Shown: positions 1 to 11,264, counted from the stretch's first letter. The stretch: DNA of 64,000 bases from Symbiodinium kawagutii (GCA_009767595.1 VSDK01001837.1:227885-291884); one strand, 5' to 3'. The notes: generated from the sequence alone by a model not told the origin. Program-made: numbers and translations.

Positions 1-429
1 CCGGGGGTGCCATGGCGGGAGCCGTGCCATGTCGCCATGGTGGAGGTTTGGGTTCACCCGGAAGGCTGGAGCGCTCGCCATGGTGAAGGATTCTTCCGTT
101 TCATTGATGAGACCTAACATGACCTAACCATTCTTCCGTTTCTGCATGTGTGGTGATGAGTGGTGTTTCCATTGCAGATTTTCAGAAAGCTGGCAGCATG
201 GTGTGCCACTGATCTGTTTCAAACGGAGCAAGTGCAGCCCTGCAAATCTACAAGGAAACAAATCCTGAACGCATTTAGAGGTCTCGGGAACCCCTCCAAT
301 ACAATCCCTTCATGCCCTCACAGGCTGCCACCACAGCAACTATTTTTCGGTGCGCGCCCACTGGGAACACCAACCCTCGCAAGGGCGGGCCCAACCCTCG
401 CATCAGTGGCTGCCCGTGGCCCTTGACAT

Positions 430-531
430 CACCAGGACTTGTCTCTGCCGGTCCTTGACTTCAAAGTCCCGAACCTTGTACAAGGGCGACAGGATGGCGG
501 CTTGAAGCGCGCAGCCTCTGGCTACACTCTC
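430..531 (-). CDS. Hsp110-like exon 13 (3' end approximate)
   Basis: Encodes [20 protein letters not shown] and [11 protein letters not shown]. It begins after CGCCAG. '[23 protein letters not shown]' is diagnostic of Hsp110: canonical Hsp70 has VAYGAAVQA. The donor is uncertain, between about 430 and 455. Below this I see no further exon I can place with confidence down to base 1. Confidence 0.85.
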
Positions 532-3500
532 CTGGCGCATCCGCGGAACCGTTACTTGCCATGGTTAGTGGTTCCATGCTGTCCCTGAAGACTAGTCAAC
601 CAAGCAACCATCTCAACAGCTTGGGGAAATGAAAGATGATCAAAAGCACCGACTAGAATTGATTGAACCAGTTCAAAAAGTAAGCATAATCACCAACCAT
701 TCATGACCAGGATTACCTACGATCATCGGCCGGTCAACCCTCACCGGTACCCCAACCTGCCTCCTGATTCATGGTGGTGGAGAGTCCTTTCCCGAAGGCT
801 TCAGAGCATAGTCTCTTCACCCACGGCACTCTGGAACCACCTACCGCGGGACACTGTGCACAAATGGTCGCCAGCACTGCAACCAATGTTTCTCTTTCCG
901 GAGGTTGAGCTGTTGCACATTAAGTGACCGACAATCAATGCCTTCACCACAGGGCAAACTAGGAACCAAACAAAACCACCTTACCCAACCACCAACCACC
1001 AAGCATCCGAAGCACCCAACCACCCACCCTGTCACCCACCACTTGGAAGCTTGGAACCTCCAACGATCTCCACGCTGTCGATCTGATCCAGCTCTAGGCC
1101 TGAGGCCTTGATGGCACCCTGCAGCACTTTGCGGCAGCGCTCCATCAGCGGCTCGCACTTCTTCTCGAAGTCCTCACCACGGGGGCCACGGGGGCAGATG
1201 GGATGCAAGGATCGGCTGCCCAGTCCAGTGGGAGCTTTGAATCGAAGTGGGAAATTCTTTCGGCTTGTTTTTCGAGTTGTCTCGAACAACCCTGTGAGCG
1301 GGTGCCATTTGGGCACCCTGGTACAGCATACCTCAGCTCAGCAAGAACTGGCGTCAAATCACGGGTGGGAATTGCACTGAATTGACGTTGCCTACGTAAG
1401 ATGCCCTATCAGGTGGCCTCCTTCCAGTTTGGTTCCCTCCAGTTCCCTGTTCGCTCCTCTCGTCCAAACTGACTGTGAAAGTCTTCATCCTCCATCAAAC
1501 ATTCCACGCTCATGTTGGCTTCGCTATTAGCGCTGAGCACCTTCTTACCTTGGGCCCGCAAGGTTGAAAGGATGGACAACGCTCGACATATGAACAACTC
1601 AACAACGTGGGTTGATTCTGGACATTCTCTGAAGTTTCACAAAATTACGGGTTCATTATATTGATTGGTGCCAAACCAGGATAAAATTAAACCTGGTTGA
1701 TTAACAAAGATCCCCCAAGTTAGCAAACTGGTTTGCCATCAAAATGGTACCGTCAGATTCCAATTGTATATGGATGATATCGATTAAATTTATATGATTA
1801 AAGAACTCATGTGCTGGTCAGATTCATGCTAATTATCGTTGCTACAGTTCGATATTGGCTATCTCTGTACTATTTGTCGAGTATATCGATGAGTCTCCAC
1901 AATTGGTTGGCTTGTGGGCAACCGCCGCAAAACAGAATCCACAACACCAGGGCTTTCATCAGTGACTTGGGGTCCTTGAGACGACATGCTGGTGAGGTCT
2001 GACATAGATTCGCAACAGTGGATATAGTGAGTGATCAAATTGCACGGTACCTGTGAGAGAATCCAAAAACAATATTCTGGTGGCTAAGTCCCGTGTATGC
2101 AGTAATCAATTCAGATGCTCTGCGACAACTGGTCGGCTTGAACATAGCATCTCCAGCAAGCGAATAAGATGATCTTCCCCTAACTCGCCAATACGTGACG
2201 TCAAAGCAATGGGGGCCTTTTCAACAGTAAGCATCCCCTGGTCTACCACCGTCAGCCATGATGAGAAGTGCATCTGTTTCAACAACCACTACTACCACAA
2301 CAGCAGCAATAACGAACAACCAATCACCATCAATAACCATCAATAACCATCAATCACCATCAATATCTACTGTAAGAACCAACCCCAAAGCAAGCAATGC
2401 AACTGGGGCACACTTGGAGACGGCATCTTCCAATTTAAAGGCCGCCTTCTTGTTGGTCAGGGGGTCGGAGCCCACCTTGCCAAGCCCAGGTGCAACGCCC
2501 CTGGCTACACAAATTCCAAGGCAACGAATTAGGTACCGATTCTTGTTGCTCATAGATCTTATGGGTTATCTATTGGTTTAAGTTATTCCTTTAATTATCA
2601 ATTGGTTTAACTTATTCCTTTTGCTTATTGCATCTCGTTGCTCACTTTGTTGGTTGATTTTTGTGGATTTTGCTGATAACCTCTGTTGACTCCTGCTGTT
2701 GATTTCTATTGGTTGCCATCCTCATGAAGTTTCTTTTCTGCAAGGTTGTTGGTCCTTTTTCCTTATCGTGGTTGTCATCCTTCATTCTTAGCCATTGTGA
2801 ACCATTGTTGGGAGGGGGCCCCCATCAGCTTTCCAGCTGGGCTCTTGTTTGATTCCCACCCTTCTCCCTTTTTGAGGCAATGAACACTTGTCTCTCACTA
2901 TAGCTGAATGATGAAATCCTGACACGTAACAGTTCCTGCAACAAGTTCATGACCCCCGAATACCTCACAGGTACCGCAACTACCCCATCAACAACCAGCC
3001 GCCCGTGCTCCGTAGACCTCTCCCAAGGCCACGGGGCCACCGGGTCAGTTCCCACAGCCTTCTTCTTGAACTGTTCGGCGAACTCGCGCATCATGCACTC
3101 GGCCATGTCGCGGCCCCCCACGCGGTCCGAGGTTTCACTGAGCACTCGGAGTCTGCCGCGGATGAACTGCACGATGCTCACGGAGAAAATGGAGTGCCCC
3201 ATGGAGCAGAACCTCATGGTGAGGATGTTGGGGTCTGCCTGCTAGGGCCTGTTGCCACACCAAGCTGGGCTTGCGGCAAACCACAAACTGCGCTATGAGC
3301 CTGCAACATGATTTCTGCAAAATTGCAATTTGATGCAATTTGACCGTTTGCAATCAAAAAGTAGCCGAGGTACGCCAAGGTCACTTGGATCAAGCACGAC
3401 AGAACCATGATTTTTGTGGTAATTGCTCAATATCTGTTCATCTGAATATTCTTGGGGGTCAAATTTGAGAGAGGGAACCAACCCAAGCAGGTGAACATGG

Positions 3501-6500
3501 TTCCCGGCACCTTTGGCCGAAAGAATAGCCATGTACCACTGGATCATCGCCGTTGGATGATAATCATTCATCCGTTGATCAGACTCTAATTGCAAACATG
3601 TCTGAAGCCGCCTGAAGCATTGTGCTCAACAACCACCATGAACTTATCACATCTAATCACCAACCATCATCAATGCCTGGCAATGACAATCGACGGACCA
3701 ACTGATGGAGCTCACAGTGGCGCAGGGTGTCCAAAGATTGTGTCTGGAGTCTGGATCAATGCTTTGAAGAGCTTCTGATGCAATCTCCCATAGAAGTCAA
3801 CCACTCTGACCATAGGAGTGTTCAAACACATTCAAACAAGCCCATTGCCCCTCAAGGGAGTTACTAGTGCCGTCGCATCGTTGGCTCCATGAGAGAGTGA
3901 TCCAGCGTTATGAATGTTGTAGAACGTCGTTGAAACCAAATTACCTCATTTAGAAAAAATGGGCCAAAGAGTCAAAATAATGGGTGTCAGTATTAATGCC
4001 GAAAATAAGGGGTATAGTTATGGCGTGTTATGGCCACCCCCAGTGGGTTCTCAAACCAAGACTGTTGGTTTACGAGTTGCCTGCTGACACCATCTATTGG
4101 CTCTGCACCGAAGTCAGCCATGTGTTTACTACCTTCTCAAGGAAGCAGCATCTGTAAGATCCCCCGTGAAAAGGTCAAAAAATGGTTTCAGAAAACAAGT
4201 GCATACGCACCACATGTGGATGTAGGAGATTGCAGAAAAGCAAAGGCAAACTTCTTGTTGCTGATATGAGCAGCGACTAAAAGAGAAACTTACAGAAACT
4301 GGCCCGTCACGTCTCCCTTACGGCAGCGGTTCCATCTCTGTTGAAACACTTTCCTTTAAAATCCAATGCTCTCATTTCCTTTAAAATGGAACCAGTGCAG
4401 CTCTCGCAGGGTGTCGTCCTCGTCCAAGAAACGCCACGTTCATGGGCTTCTCCGGGTCAAAGTCGTTGGAGCGATAGATGCCATACGCTAAGGCAGTGGC
4501 CGTGTGCTCGTTCATGACGCGTAAGACGTTGAGCCCCGCAATGGAGGCTGCGTCTAAGACCGCCTGGCCGGCCACGCATCCTTAAGGGGGAGGCTTGTAA
4601 GTGGTAACTAGCATAAGCTAAGCATGGTTGTAGGGGTTAGTTCAGCTACCTGATAGGGGTTTTAAGCTACCAACGAACCGTTCTTGTCATAAGCTACTTT
4701 TAAATGGTAACTAACCATGCTTTTAAAGGTTGTAAGCTGCCTCAATTACGTTTTTTGCCTTGGTTTCCACCCCAGCGCAAACAAAATTGGCCAAGGCCAT
4801 CCCTCAGTAAGTGATCCCAGTTGCATTTGTACATCAACCTGAGCTAAAAGCCCTCACATTACAGTTGATAGCGGGTTCATGGTGGTTGTCAACTCGGGCT
4901 CGCTATCAACTACTCCATGTTCATGGAAAATTCATGGTTGATACGGCATCCTGGTTATTTCATGTTCATGCTTCCAGTCTCTATCCATCATCCAGCTAGG
5001 GATTAGCCATTACTATATATTTCTCTCACCACCATCAACCAAAGCCAAAAACAACTTAATTAATCATGGTTGATTCATGGCTTGACCATCATCAGCCAAC
5101 CGTTCTCCATCATTGACCACCAAACAGCCGAATATTCATGCTTGGTTGATTCATTATTCACGATTCAATAAGCATCATGATCTAATCATTACAGTAACCA
5201 TCATGAAACCACACATAAAGCCCATCATCAGCCATTCATGCACCACTACAGTAAGCATCATGAAACCAATCATTAAACCATGGATTAACTAATCATTCAC
5301 GGTTACACTGCTTAATCATGAATAATTCATATTCATTCATCACCACATCATTGATGTAAACTCATTGATGAAACCAATGATTTTCACGGAAAAAAATGGT
5401 CCTCATGGCCATGCTGAAAGCTCACCACGAGCTAGGGACCCTGGGGCTTGATGGAGCCACCGACCTGTGCCCCCGCACCTGACGCTGCACGTCGCAGAAA
5501 CTGCTGGGCACCGCAATGACCACGTCCTGCACCTGGCGAGCGAACGTGGCGAACGGGGTGGGAAGGGTGGGAAGGGTGGGGAGATGGATGCGATCATGAA
5601 CCAAATCATGATGGTTAATGATCTGACTACTGGCTAATCTTATGCAGGAAACTGGGCCATTTGGTTAATGATTGATTTCATTAATAGCCACCCAATAGGA
5701 TTATGATGGTTATCGGGATTAGTTTTATTAATAAGCCAACTAATAGGTATTAATAGACAACTAATAGACATTAATAGCCAGTTGAACCAAATGATGATGG
5801 TTATAGGGATTAATAGCCAACTAATAGGGATAGGAACCAACATGAACCAACCAGATAATAACTGCATGGATAATGCTTTTTATAACTGGAGGGCTATTGG
5901 TTGAGAAGATCGATGGGTAATAAATATCAATAGGGATTAGTAATCAACTAATCATACACTCAATAATGTTAGCTATAACTTAGAACTGATACTATTGAAT
6001 ATAATCATCAATCAATCTCAACCATTTGATAGGCAGTATTGAGCATCATGAATCATTGAAATCCATCATTAACCATTAGTCAACCCCCACTGCCCATTGA
6101 TATCGGTTGATATTATGATCTTATCAAATTGTTTGGGATTGTGGTTGGCCATTTCTGATGTAACGATGTTGATTTCTGGAATTGTTATCATTGATACGAT
6201 TGGTTGCTTGCTATTGATTGCTGATGATCATGATTACCATGGTAATTCTCATTGATGTCATTGACGCTGGTGTTGTTGAGTATTGATGCTTGTAGTGTCG
6301 GATTGTCCATTGCGGATATTATAGTCGTCATCTGGCATTAATAATCATTCATAGTGAGTGTTTTGAATCTTACCCTGAAAAAGGTAGGACAACATATTGA
6401 TCACATGAATATGACTTTACCGAACACATAATAGATGACGACATTCTCTCTCTCCAGCGCCATCACTTCAAGTCTCTCTGTGAGAGAAGCGCACAAGCAA

Positions 6501-9500
6501 AAAAGGCCATACACTGTCAGCAGACTTTTTGTGGTTAACTCAATGTGATTGATCTTTCCAATATCATATGCCTGACATTGCATTATTGTTTTGTTACTAA
6601 ATGATCATTGACTAGAACAACATGTGCTAGTCTGTGTTATTCTTTTTGGTTATCGGATCAGGCTGGACAAAGGTGTAAATTCGTGGGCATCATTTACATC
6701 AACACCAAGGCAATAAACAACCAAAAGTAAGTTGATAGGCATTCATTGCGATTGATAGTTCTGGTGTTGTTTCTGACAACTGCTTGCCTATGAATATAGT
6801 CTTGGAATCCTGGAATCTGCACCACGAACCAATGATCTAGATCTAGAAGCACAGCCTGTGGCATCTGTATATGCACAAAGGGCTCGAGAAGGGTGCAAAG
6901 ACAAAGGACTGCAGCCCTGAAAGACTAAGCACAACAGGGTGCAACTACAATGATAAACAATGAAAATACATATGCATCCAGCCTGGTTTATCCATACATC
7001 GTAGCCCGCGATCGATGAACATCAATCTTTTGGTGCAGGGAAACTATCTATGAATGAAAATCCAGGCACAGAACTTGGGGCACCAAGGATCACCTCGTGG
7101 ACACCCCCGGCCTTGGCTGCACACCATTTCTCCGAGATCTCTCGGAGCTTGGTGAGGAACATGGCGGTGCACTGCGTGGCAGTGATCTGTCTCGCCTGGG
7201 CACAAAATGGGAACCCGTAGGGACCTTGGGGGCCTGAAACGTTCCAGAAGCTGAGAACAAACGAGCAGCACTGACTGAGAACCCCAGAACCAACCATGGC
7301 ATGTCACCACTTTCCAGCTCGCAGTGATGCTAAGCTAACCTCTACGTATGCGACCAATCATGGGCGTTCAATGGCGGCCAGCGTTCACTGCCATCAACGC
7401 ACATCCCATTTGCACCTCACCCTTGTAGGTGACACTGTACCCCGCGAAGCCGTCGTCACACTCACACAAGGCTGAGGTAGACCAAAAATGCCTGGGTTTT
7501 GACCGCCCCTGCTGGTCGTTGGCTGCCGCTGAGAAAATCATATGCGCCCAACAAATAAATTGGTTGGGTGAAGCAATGCACCAGAAATATCCCAAAAAAC
7601 TAGAAACACACGAAACATCATGCGCATCGACAGTGTCTCTCTCTCTCTCTCTCTCCCCGTGCTGCCCCCACAACCAGAACCACACATGCACGCGCGTGCA
7701 CTAAAGTGGTCATGAAGGCGAAACGTTGGCGGGAATAGCGGCAAACCATGGCTCCTGTGATCTCACCCATAGCTCGTCAACACTTGTCTAAACCTGTACG
7801 AACGATCAACTTGGATGCTTCTTGCGAACGTGGATAACCGCCTTACTGCATCAGGCAGAAACAGCCGCTTTTTCAACCGACTACCCCTTGGGTTAAGCAG
7901 GCACTGCTTGCCAAGACGCTCATTCTGCAAATCTGGCGATTCTAACTTTCGTCCCAGCAGATGTTTGAAGTTTCCTGAATGACTGGCGCGAGAAATGCTT
8001 CCGCAGAAGCATTGGCCAAAGGGTTGTGAAGTAAGAGTAGGTCTTCTTCTCGGGAAAGCCAGCGAAGGGGGATAGCTAGCAGAAAATGCCAACTCAAACA
8101 GCAAGACAATTTGTTTGGGTTGCCTTTCAATCATCAACCTGGTCGGCAGCTCAACCAGAACATAGGAAACGAAAGTAACTTAGTAGTAACTCAGTGGTAA
8201 CTCAGTAGTAGCCATATGATTTTTTTCTATATTGCAATCTGTATCATGTGCACACAGTGAGTGAAGAAAGTATGCATGCACTTTCATATCATGCAACAAT
8301 CAAATGTCAATCATGATGTCAATTATGTGCTATAACCCGTGCGTACTAGTTTCTTCTAGTGCTTAACCACTGCTTCATGCATGTATGCTTAGATAGAAAA
8401 TGTACATCTATAAATATGAATCAAATCATATCATATGCATGTGCTATCATGTATTATCATGTATTCATTTTGGTTCATCATATCTCGATGATCATGGGCT
8501 CATTGCATGTTGACTAATCATCAATTGTCATGGGTGATGGATGATTCATTCACTTTACTAACAAGACTGGCATTCGCAATGCTTGAACAATGAGAAAATA
8601 CCAACATTCCTTTAGACAGTAGTACCCTTTTTTTTGGTTTCTCCAGTTCAGGGCTGATACTAGATAAATCTGAAATAAAGAGCCGCGTCAGCAACTGACA
8701 CTATCCAAACACAATTTTTTCACTTCACAGCTGTTTACTTGCTAGCCAGCCATTCAAAACTATAATCATAGATAATCGCAATATCAACAAGCCTTATCTA
8801 AACGCTCTTTCTCAGCTACGTGGGGCGCCCCCATCACACCAGTGCTACGAATCCACGGCGCCAGGTGTCTGCAGGTGTTCTTGGCATTGGAGCGGATCTG
8901 TGCTAATGCCGCGTCGCCCAACAATCGCTCTCGATCGTTGAAACCCGTTAGCGTCGGCGTCGCTCGTTTGGACACCTGGCATTTTCTTTTAGGGATTCCA
9001 AGTGGCAAGTACCAGGGATTATCTTCGATTATGTTCGAAGTGGGGATGTTACTCCAAGTAGGGAATTTCTTCCAGAAGATATAATATACCCAATGCTGGT
9101 ATACAAAGAATTGGTTGATCCCTGGTATTCTTCAATATATTTCACTTTTTCCGTTGGCCTCCTACAGGGACCGAGGCAGAGGCTAGGCAACCGGCTCTCA
9201 AAAATCTGAGGACAATAAACCATCTTGTATAATCCCTGTGCACACCTGCCCAACACTGCAAAGAACAAAAACATGAACAGCATGGCCTTACGGTGAAGCA
9301 AAATCAACAACTTCAATCTAGACAGCACATGAACGATTTTGGCACTACCTCATAAGCCAATGAATCCCTTTCCGTGCTACCGAATTATGATTTGTCGTCG
9401 GACATCATTGCCCCTGAAAAGTAATCTTCAAATGACGTCTCTATTTGCATCCTCTGATGATTGATCTGTTGGACTTCCCTGCCCAGCGGTCGTCTTCGAG

Positions 9501-9800
9501 CTCTTTGTGTACTGTTGCTTTTTGAATGGGCTATGCTTCATATCGTTGCCATGGAACCATGAGAACCTTTTTTAAGTAGATCACCTGAAAAGGCGTTTTT
9601 GAGAAATCCTGTTCTCTTCAATCAGGGTGTTGATTCTCTATTGGAGTCTGGGCTAATTCCAAATCCCTGCTGGCAACACCCTTTCTTGCGTTGTTCCAGG
9701 CCTCGTTCTGCACGATGTCCACAATGCCCTTGCCAACATATGCGACATATGACTCACTGGCCCCAAAGTCAATGCCACACACCGCTGGCTTAGTTGCCAT
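430..9800 (-). CDS. Hsp110/Hsp70-superfamily chaperone, N-terminal ATPase domain, 13 exons (partial)
   Basis: Cytosolic Hsp110-type proteins act as nucleotide-exchange factors and holdases for Hsp70. Thirteen exons can be joined in frame to about 400 residues. Visible landmarks are the phosphate-1 loop [12 protein letters not shown] near residue 9, [15 protein letters not shown], the connect-1 motif [32 protein letters not shown], the adenosine motif [13 protein letters not shown] and [14 protein letters not shown]. The divergent phosphate loop and the VARGCALQ stretch resemble Hsp110 (HSPA4/Sse1) more than canonical Hsp70. The start codon at 9800-9798 opens directly into the phosphate loop. 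Twelve introns use seven GT, three GC and two GA donors, all with AG acceptors. The substrate-binding domain and C-terminal extension should lie beyond the left edge. I am confident of the superfamily and fairly confident of the Hsp110 branch. Confidence 0.9.
761..840 (-). CDS. Hsp110-like exon 12
   Basis: Encodes [20 protein letters not shown] and TTMNQE, the adenosine-binding segment 'GGxxRxPxVxxxxxxxFGKxxSTTxNxDE'. It follows GGTAG and ends before GCAGG, a GC donor. Confidence 0.87.
1058..1172 (-). CDS. Hsp110-like exon 11
   Basis: Encodes [20 protein letters not shown] and [18 protein letters not shown], the conserved 'REEFExLCxPLLERVxxPL...VEIVGG' block. The acceptor is GTGAG and the donor GTTCCAAGC, after the first base of a Gly codon. 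Confidence 0.92.
1457..1548 (-). CDS. Hsp110-like exon 10
   Basis: Encodes [20 protein letters not shown] and [10 protein letters not shown], the family's 'KKxLSANxEAxINIECLMxDxDF'. It is joined to exon 9 through a split Cys codon. The best fit uses a GA donor (GAG before GAGCGA), giving [12 protein letters not shown]. Confidence 0.88.
2412..2475 (-). CDS. Hsp110-like exon 9
   Basis: 64 bases encoding [20 protein letters not shown], then K and the first base of C. It follows GGCAAG and ends before GTGCCCC. It supplies the helix before 'CEKLKKxLSAN'. Confidence 0.85.
3056..3212 (-). CDS. Hsp110-like exon 8
   Basis: Encodes [40 protein letters not shown] and [12 protein letters not shown]. 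The phosphate-2 region reads MGHS where Hsp70 has DLGGGT, an Hsp110-like feature. LGGRD is VGGRD here. It ends before GTGGGAACTGACCC, and exon 9 begins GTGGGCTCCGACCC. Confidence 0.92.
3213..4432 (-). other. Intron 7 of the Hsp110-like gene
   Basis: 1,220-base intron, GT-AG. Apart from ATCATCAAC-type degenerate repeats I see no coding island on either strand. The 5' end translates FLGRGRH, echoing FCSMGHS at the start of exon 8. Confidence 0.6.
4433..4563 (-). CDS. Hsp110-like exon 7
   Basis: Encodes [20 protein letters not shown] followed by [20 protein letters not shown] and MNVA. It holds the connect-1 motif [11 protein letters not shown]. It ends GTGGC before GTTTCTTGG and joins exon 8 in phase 2 to give [19 protein letters not shown], as in the family's 'NVAFVDVGHSxxQVSIVQF'. 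Confidence 0.92.
4564..5478 (-). repeat. Intron 6: 'GGGGTTAGTT(C)AGCTACC' and ATCATGAACC repeat blocks
   Basis: Positions 4590-4745 repeat a unit related to GGGGTTAGTTCAGCTACC and its complement. Positions 5000-5400 are dense in CATGATT, ACCATCATC and AATCATTC words. The unit at 4590-4745 is shared with the array at 16540-17090. Confidence 0.55.
5479..5532 (-). CDS. Hsp110-like exon 6
   Basis: 18 codons, [18 protein letters not shown], the family's 'VxDVVIxVPxxFxDxQRR' block that leads into exon 7. The acceptor is GCCAG and the donor GTGCGG. Confidence 0.9.
5533..7093 (-). other. Intron 5, 1,561 bases, repeat-rich, no coding island recognised
   Basis: The longest intron of the chaperone gene. 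Positions 5630-6350 carry ATTAATAGCCA and GATTAGT type repeats. Its first codons read [10 protein letters not shown], close to VVIAVPSSF of the next exon. Confidence 0.6.
7094..7195 (-). CDS. Hsp110-like exon 5
   Basis: 34 codons: [20 protein letters not shown], then [14 protein letters not shown]. This is the helix of the family's 'FTxEQVTAMLLxKLKExAE' segment. The acceptor is CCCAG and the donor GTGATC. The codons just past the donor ([10 protein letters not shown]) resemble the start of exon 6. Confidence 0.87.
7416..7471 (-). CDS. Hsp110-like exon 4
   Basis: 56 bases encoding [18 protein letters not shown], the beta strand before the helix that carries the Q-rich ATPase segment. The acceptor is CTCAG and the donor GTGCAA. 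Phases 1 and 0 agree with the flanking exons. Confidence 0.82.
7634..7661. repeat. (TC)n microsatellite in Hsp110-like intron 3
   Basis: About ten CT/TC units in GTGTCTCTCTCTCTC, followed by a GC-rich CCCGTGCTGCC stretch. Open reading frames through it are low complexity and not credible genes. Confidence 0.8.
7912..7974 (-). CDS. Hsp110-like exon 3
   Basis: 63 bases encoding [20 protein letters not shown]. It follows TCAG and ends before GCAAGC, a GC donor. [11 protein letters not shown] is the conserved 'LGRKFxDPxVQ' segment of the Hsp70 superfamily ATPase domain. Confidence 0.85.
8870..8975 (-). CDS. Hsp110-like exon 2
   Basis: Encodes [12 protein letters not shown]...SNAKNTC. It begins after CCAG with GTGTCC. 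The best family fit ends the exon at TGCA before GACACC, a GA donor. This gives [16 protein letters not shown], matching the Hsp110 'NAKNTVQGFKRFLGRK' pattern. A GT donor 21 bases further on (exon end 8849) would keep HLAPWI as an insertion and is the alternative. Confidence 0.8.
9690..9800 (-). CDS. Hsp110-like exon 1 (start exon)
   Basis: Encodes 37 residues beginning [17 protein letters not shown] and ending QNEAWNN. The exon ends before GCAAG, a GC donor that otherwise matches the GTAAG consensus. Reading on through the GC would add ARKGVAS, which does not fit the family. The joined product [14 protein letters not shown] matches the Hsp110 'NEVSNRSTPS' region. Confidence 0.88.
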
Positions 9801-9900
9801 GCCCAATCCGGGAACACCCAGCTGCCAGCTGCCAGCAGCGGTTGTTCGGCGGGGGGTTTTCACCGCAGCTGGTCGGTCTGGCAGCTGATCCCCAAAAAAT
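9801..9900 (-). promoter_or_regulatory. 5' leader and possible trans-splice acceptor of the Hsp110-like gene
   Basis: Dinoflagellate mRNAs normally receive a 22-nt spliced leader at an AG upstream of the start codon. Several AG dinucleotides occur in a CAGCTGGCAG-rich stretch within 40 bases upstream of the ATG. A T-rich run (ATTTTTTGG on the minus strand, about 9890-9900) could be a TTTT-type core element, as described for dinoflagellate promoters. Both assignments are inference from position. Confidence 0.25.
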
Positions 9901-10663
9901 TGCAGAGCCAAAACACCTGCGAGTCGCGTTTCAAAGCAGTTTTCTTCAAATCTTCCCCCGGTTGAGTGCGATGCCAAAATAAAAGCATGAACTCTTCCAT
10001 AGCAATGCAGTGCAACACGAGCACACGATGTGGTTTGGAACTACAATAGCACACTGAAACAAAGGAAGAGATGGGCTCCCTTGCCTTTCCATCATGACAA
10101 AAACCCTTATCCCCAAGTCATAGGCCAACTGGAAGGGTGCCCAAATTTCATCGATGGTGCTGGGCAAATTCTAAATATGCGTACGGTATTGAAAAGCATG
10201 CTGATCTTTCTATCCAACCGTGATTGTTGGTGATTCTCTGACCCCAGATTGAAGTCATGAAGTCACCAACAGAAGGAAATGACCAACCATTCTTTCCCGC
10301 TTGAATATACCAACCTCCAAGGAAACGACCAACTATCATATGGATGGCATAGTCAAATATAATTGATCATTCAGCACCCCCAATGTTGCCAATGGATGCT
10401 ATATCCCCTGCACTACCCTCTGGTTGCTACCCGTGCACCAACTCCAGGACCGCTACTAACCATTCACCAACCCCAGGTTGCTATGAGCCAACCTAAAGCC
10501 CTTGACCAACCATGAACCAACCGCAAGTTGCTCACCATGCTCTGCGATTTCGCCTTCGACGCATCTTGGTTTCGGCTTCGCCTGGTAGTCCTCCGTGGGA
10601 AGCGAGCACGTGACCCCGAAAGAGATTGGCCAAAAAAACAGATTTTCCAATAAGAACAAGGGA

Positions 10664-10790
10664 TGTACCAAGGGAAGATGTACCAAGGGATGTACCAAGG
10701 AATGTACCAAGGGATGTACCAGGGGATGTACCAGGGGAAGATGTACCAAGGGATGTACCAAGAAGGGATGTGCCAAGCGAAAAAATCCGC
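10664..10790. repeat. 12/15-base minisatellite, unit GGGATGTACCAA / GGGAAGATGTACCAA
   Basis: Around nine units, mostly 12 bases, with 15-base variants carrying an extra AAG at the first, sixth and last third of the array. A stray unit recurs at 10918-10945. On the minus strand it encodes WYIP or LVHP runs, so the ORFs through it are repeat artefacts unless the array is exonic. Confidence 0.85.
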
Positions 10791-10799
10791 TAAAAACAA

Positions 10800-10915
10800 A
10801 GGAGGGACCGAGGTTGTCACAAGGAATGATCTCTCCATGGCCTTCTGGAGGAGCTCAGCTATAGCTATAAGAGATGATGTACCGATTTTCAAGTCGACGT
10901 TGGCCGACCCCGGTG
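10800..10915 (-). CDS. Coding island, unrecognised (low-confidence exon)
   Basis: The minus frame reads SANVDLKIGTSSLIAIAELL and then QKAMERSFLVTTSVPP, with mixed helix-like composition, next to the minisatellite. No family recognised. Boundaries are not fixed. Confidence 0.35.
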
Positions 10916-11155
10916 GTTGATGTACCAAGGGATGAACAAGGGATGATCACCAGCAACCCCAATGATAGGTAATGACTAACAATGGCCAATGATGCTGGTT
11001 ACCTACCAGGATCGCAAGCAGCAACAACAGTGGAGAAACTGTTGAGGACTGGTTCCGCTGACTGGTTTGGTTGGAATTCGGGCAACGGGTACTAACAATC
11101 CCGCAGAGAAATCACGCAGTGGACAGCCCGCAAAAATTATCATTTGAAGGATTTG

Positions 11156-11264
11156 GGAGTTTCTTAAAAAAAAGGGAGGCCCCAAAAATGGTTTCCACAA
11201 ATGACTAAGTGACTAAGATTGGTTGATTTAGGGCTCCCCTCTTTTGAGAAACACCCATGTGGCA
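11156..11264. mobile_element. Family A inverted-end element, copy 1
   Basis: Left end GGGAGTTTCTTAAAAAAAAG, then AGGCCCC; right end GGGCTCCCCTCTTTTGAGAA, then ACACCCATGTGG. The ends are near-perfect inverted copies of (G)GTTTCTCAAAATAGGGnnCCCC. No internal ORF. Confidence 0.65.

Noticed and set aside
1..420. Possible further Hsp110 exon at the left edge
   Set aside because: Minus frames here are open in places, but none matches the family segment expected after 'KVRDFEV'.
10464..10928. 154-codon minus ORF with WYIP repeats
   Set aside because: Most of it is the translated minisatellite; only the segment at 10800-10915 has ordinary composition and is listed separately.
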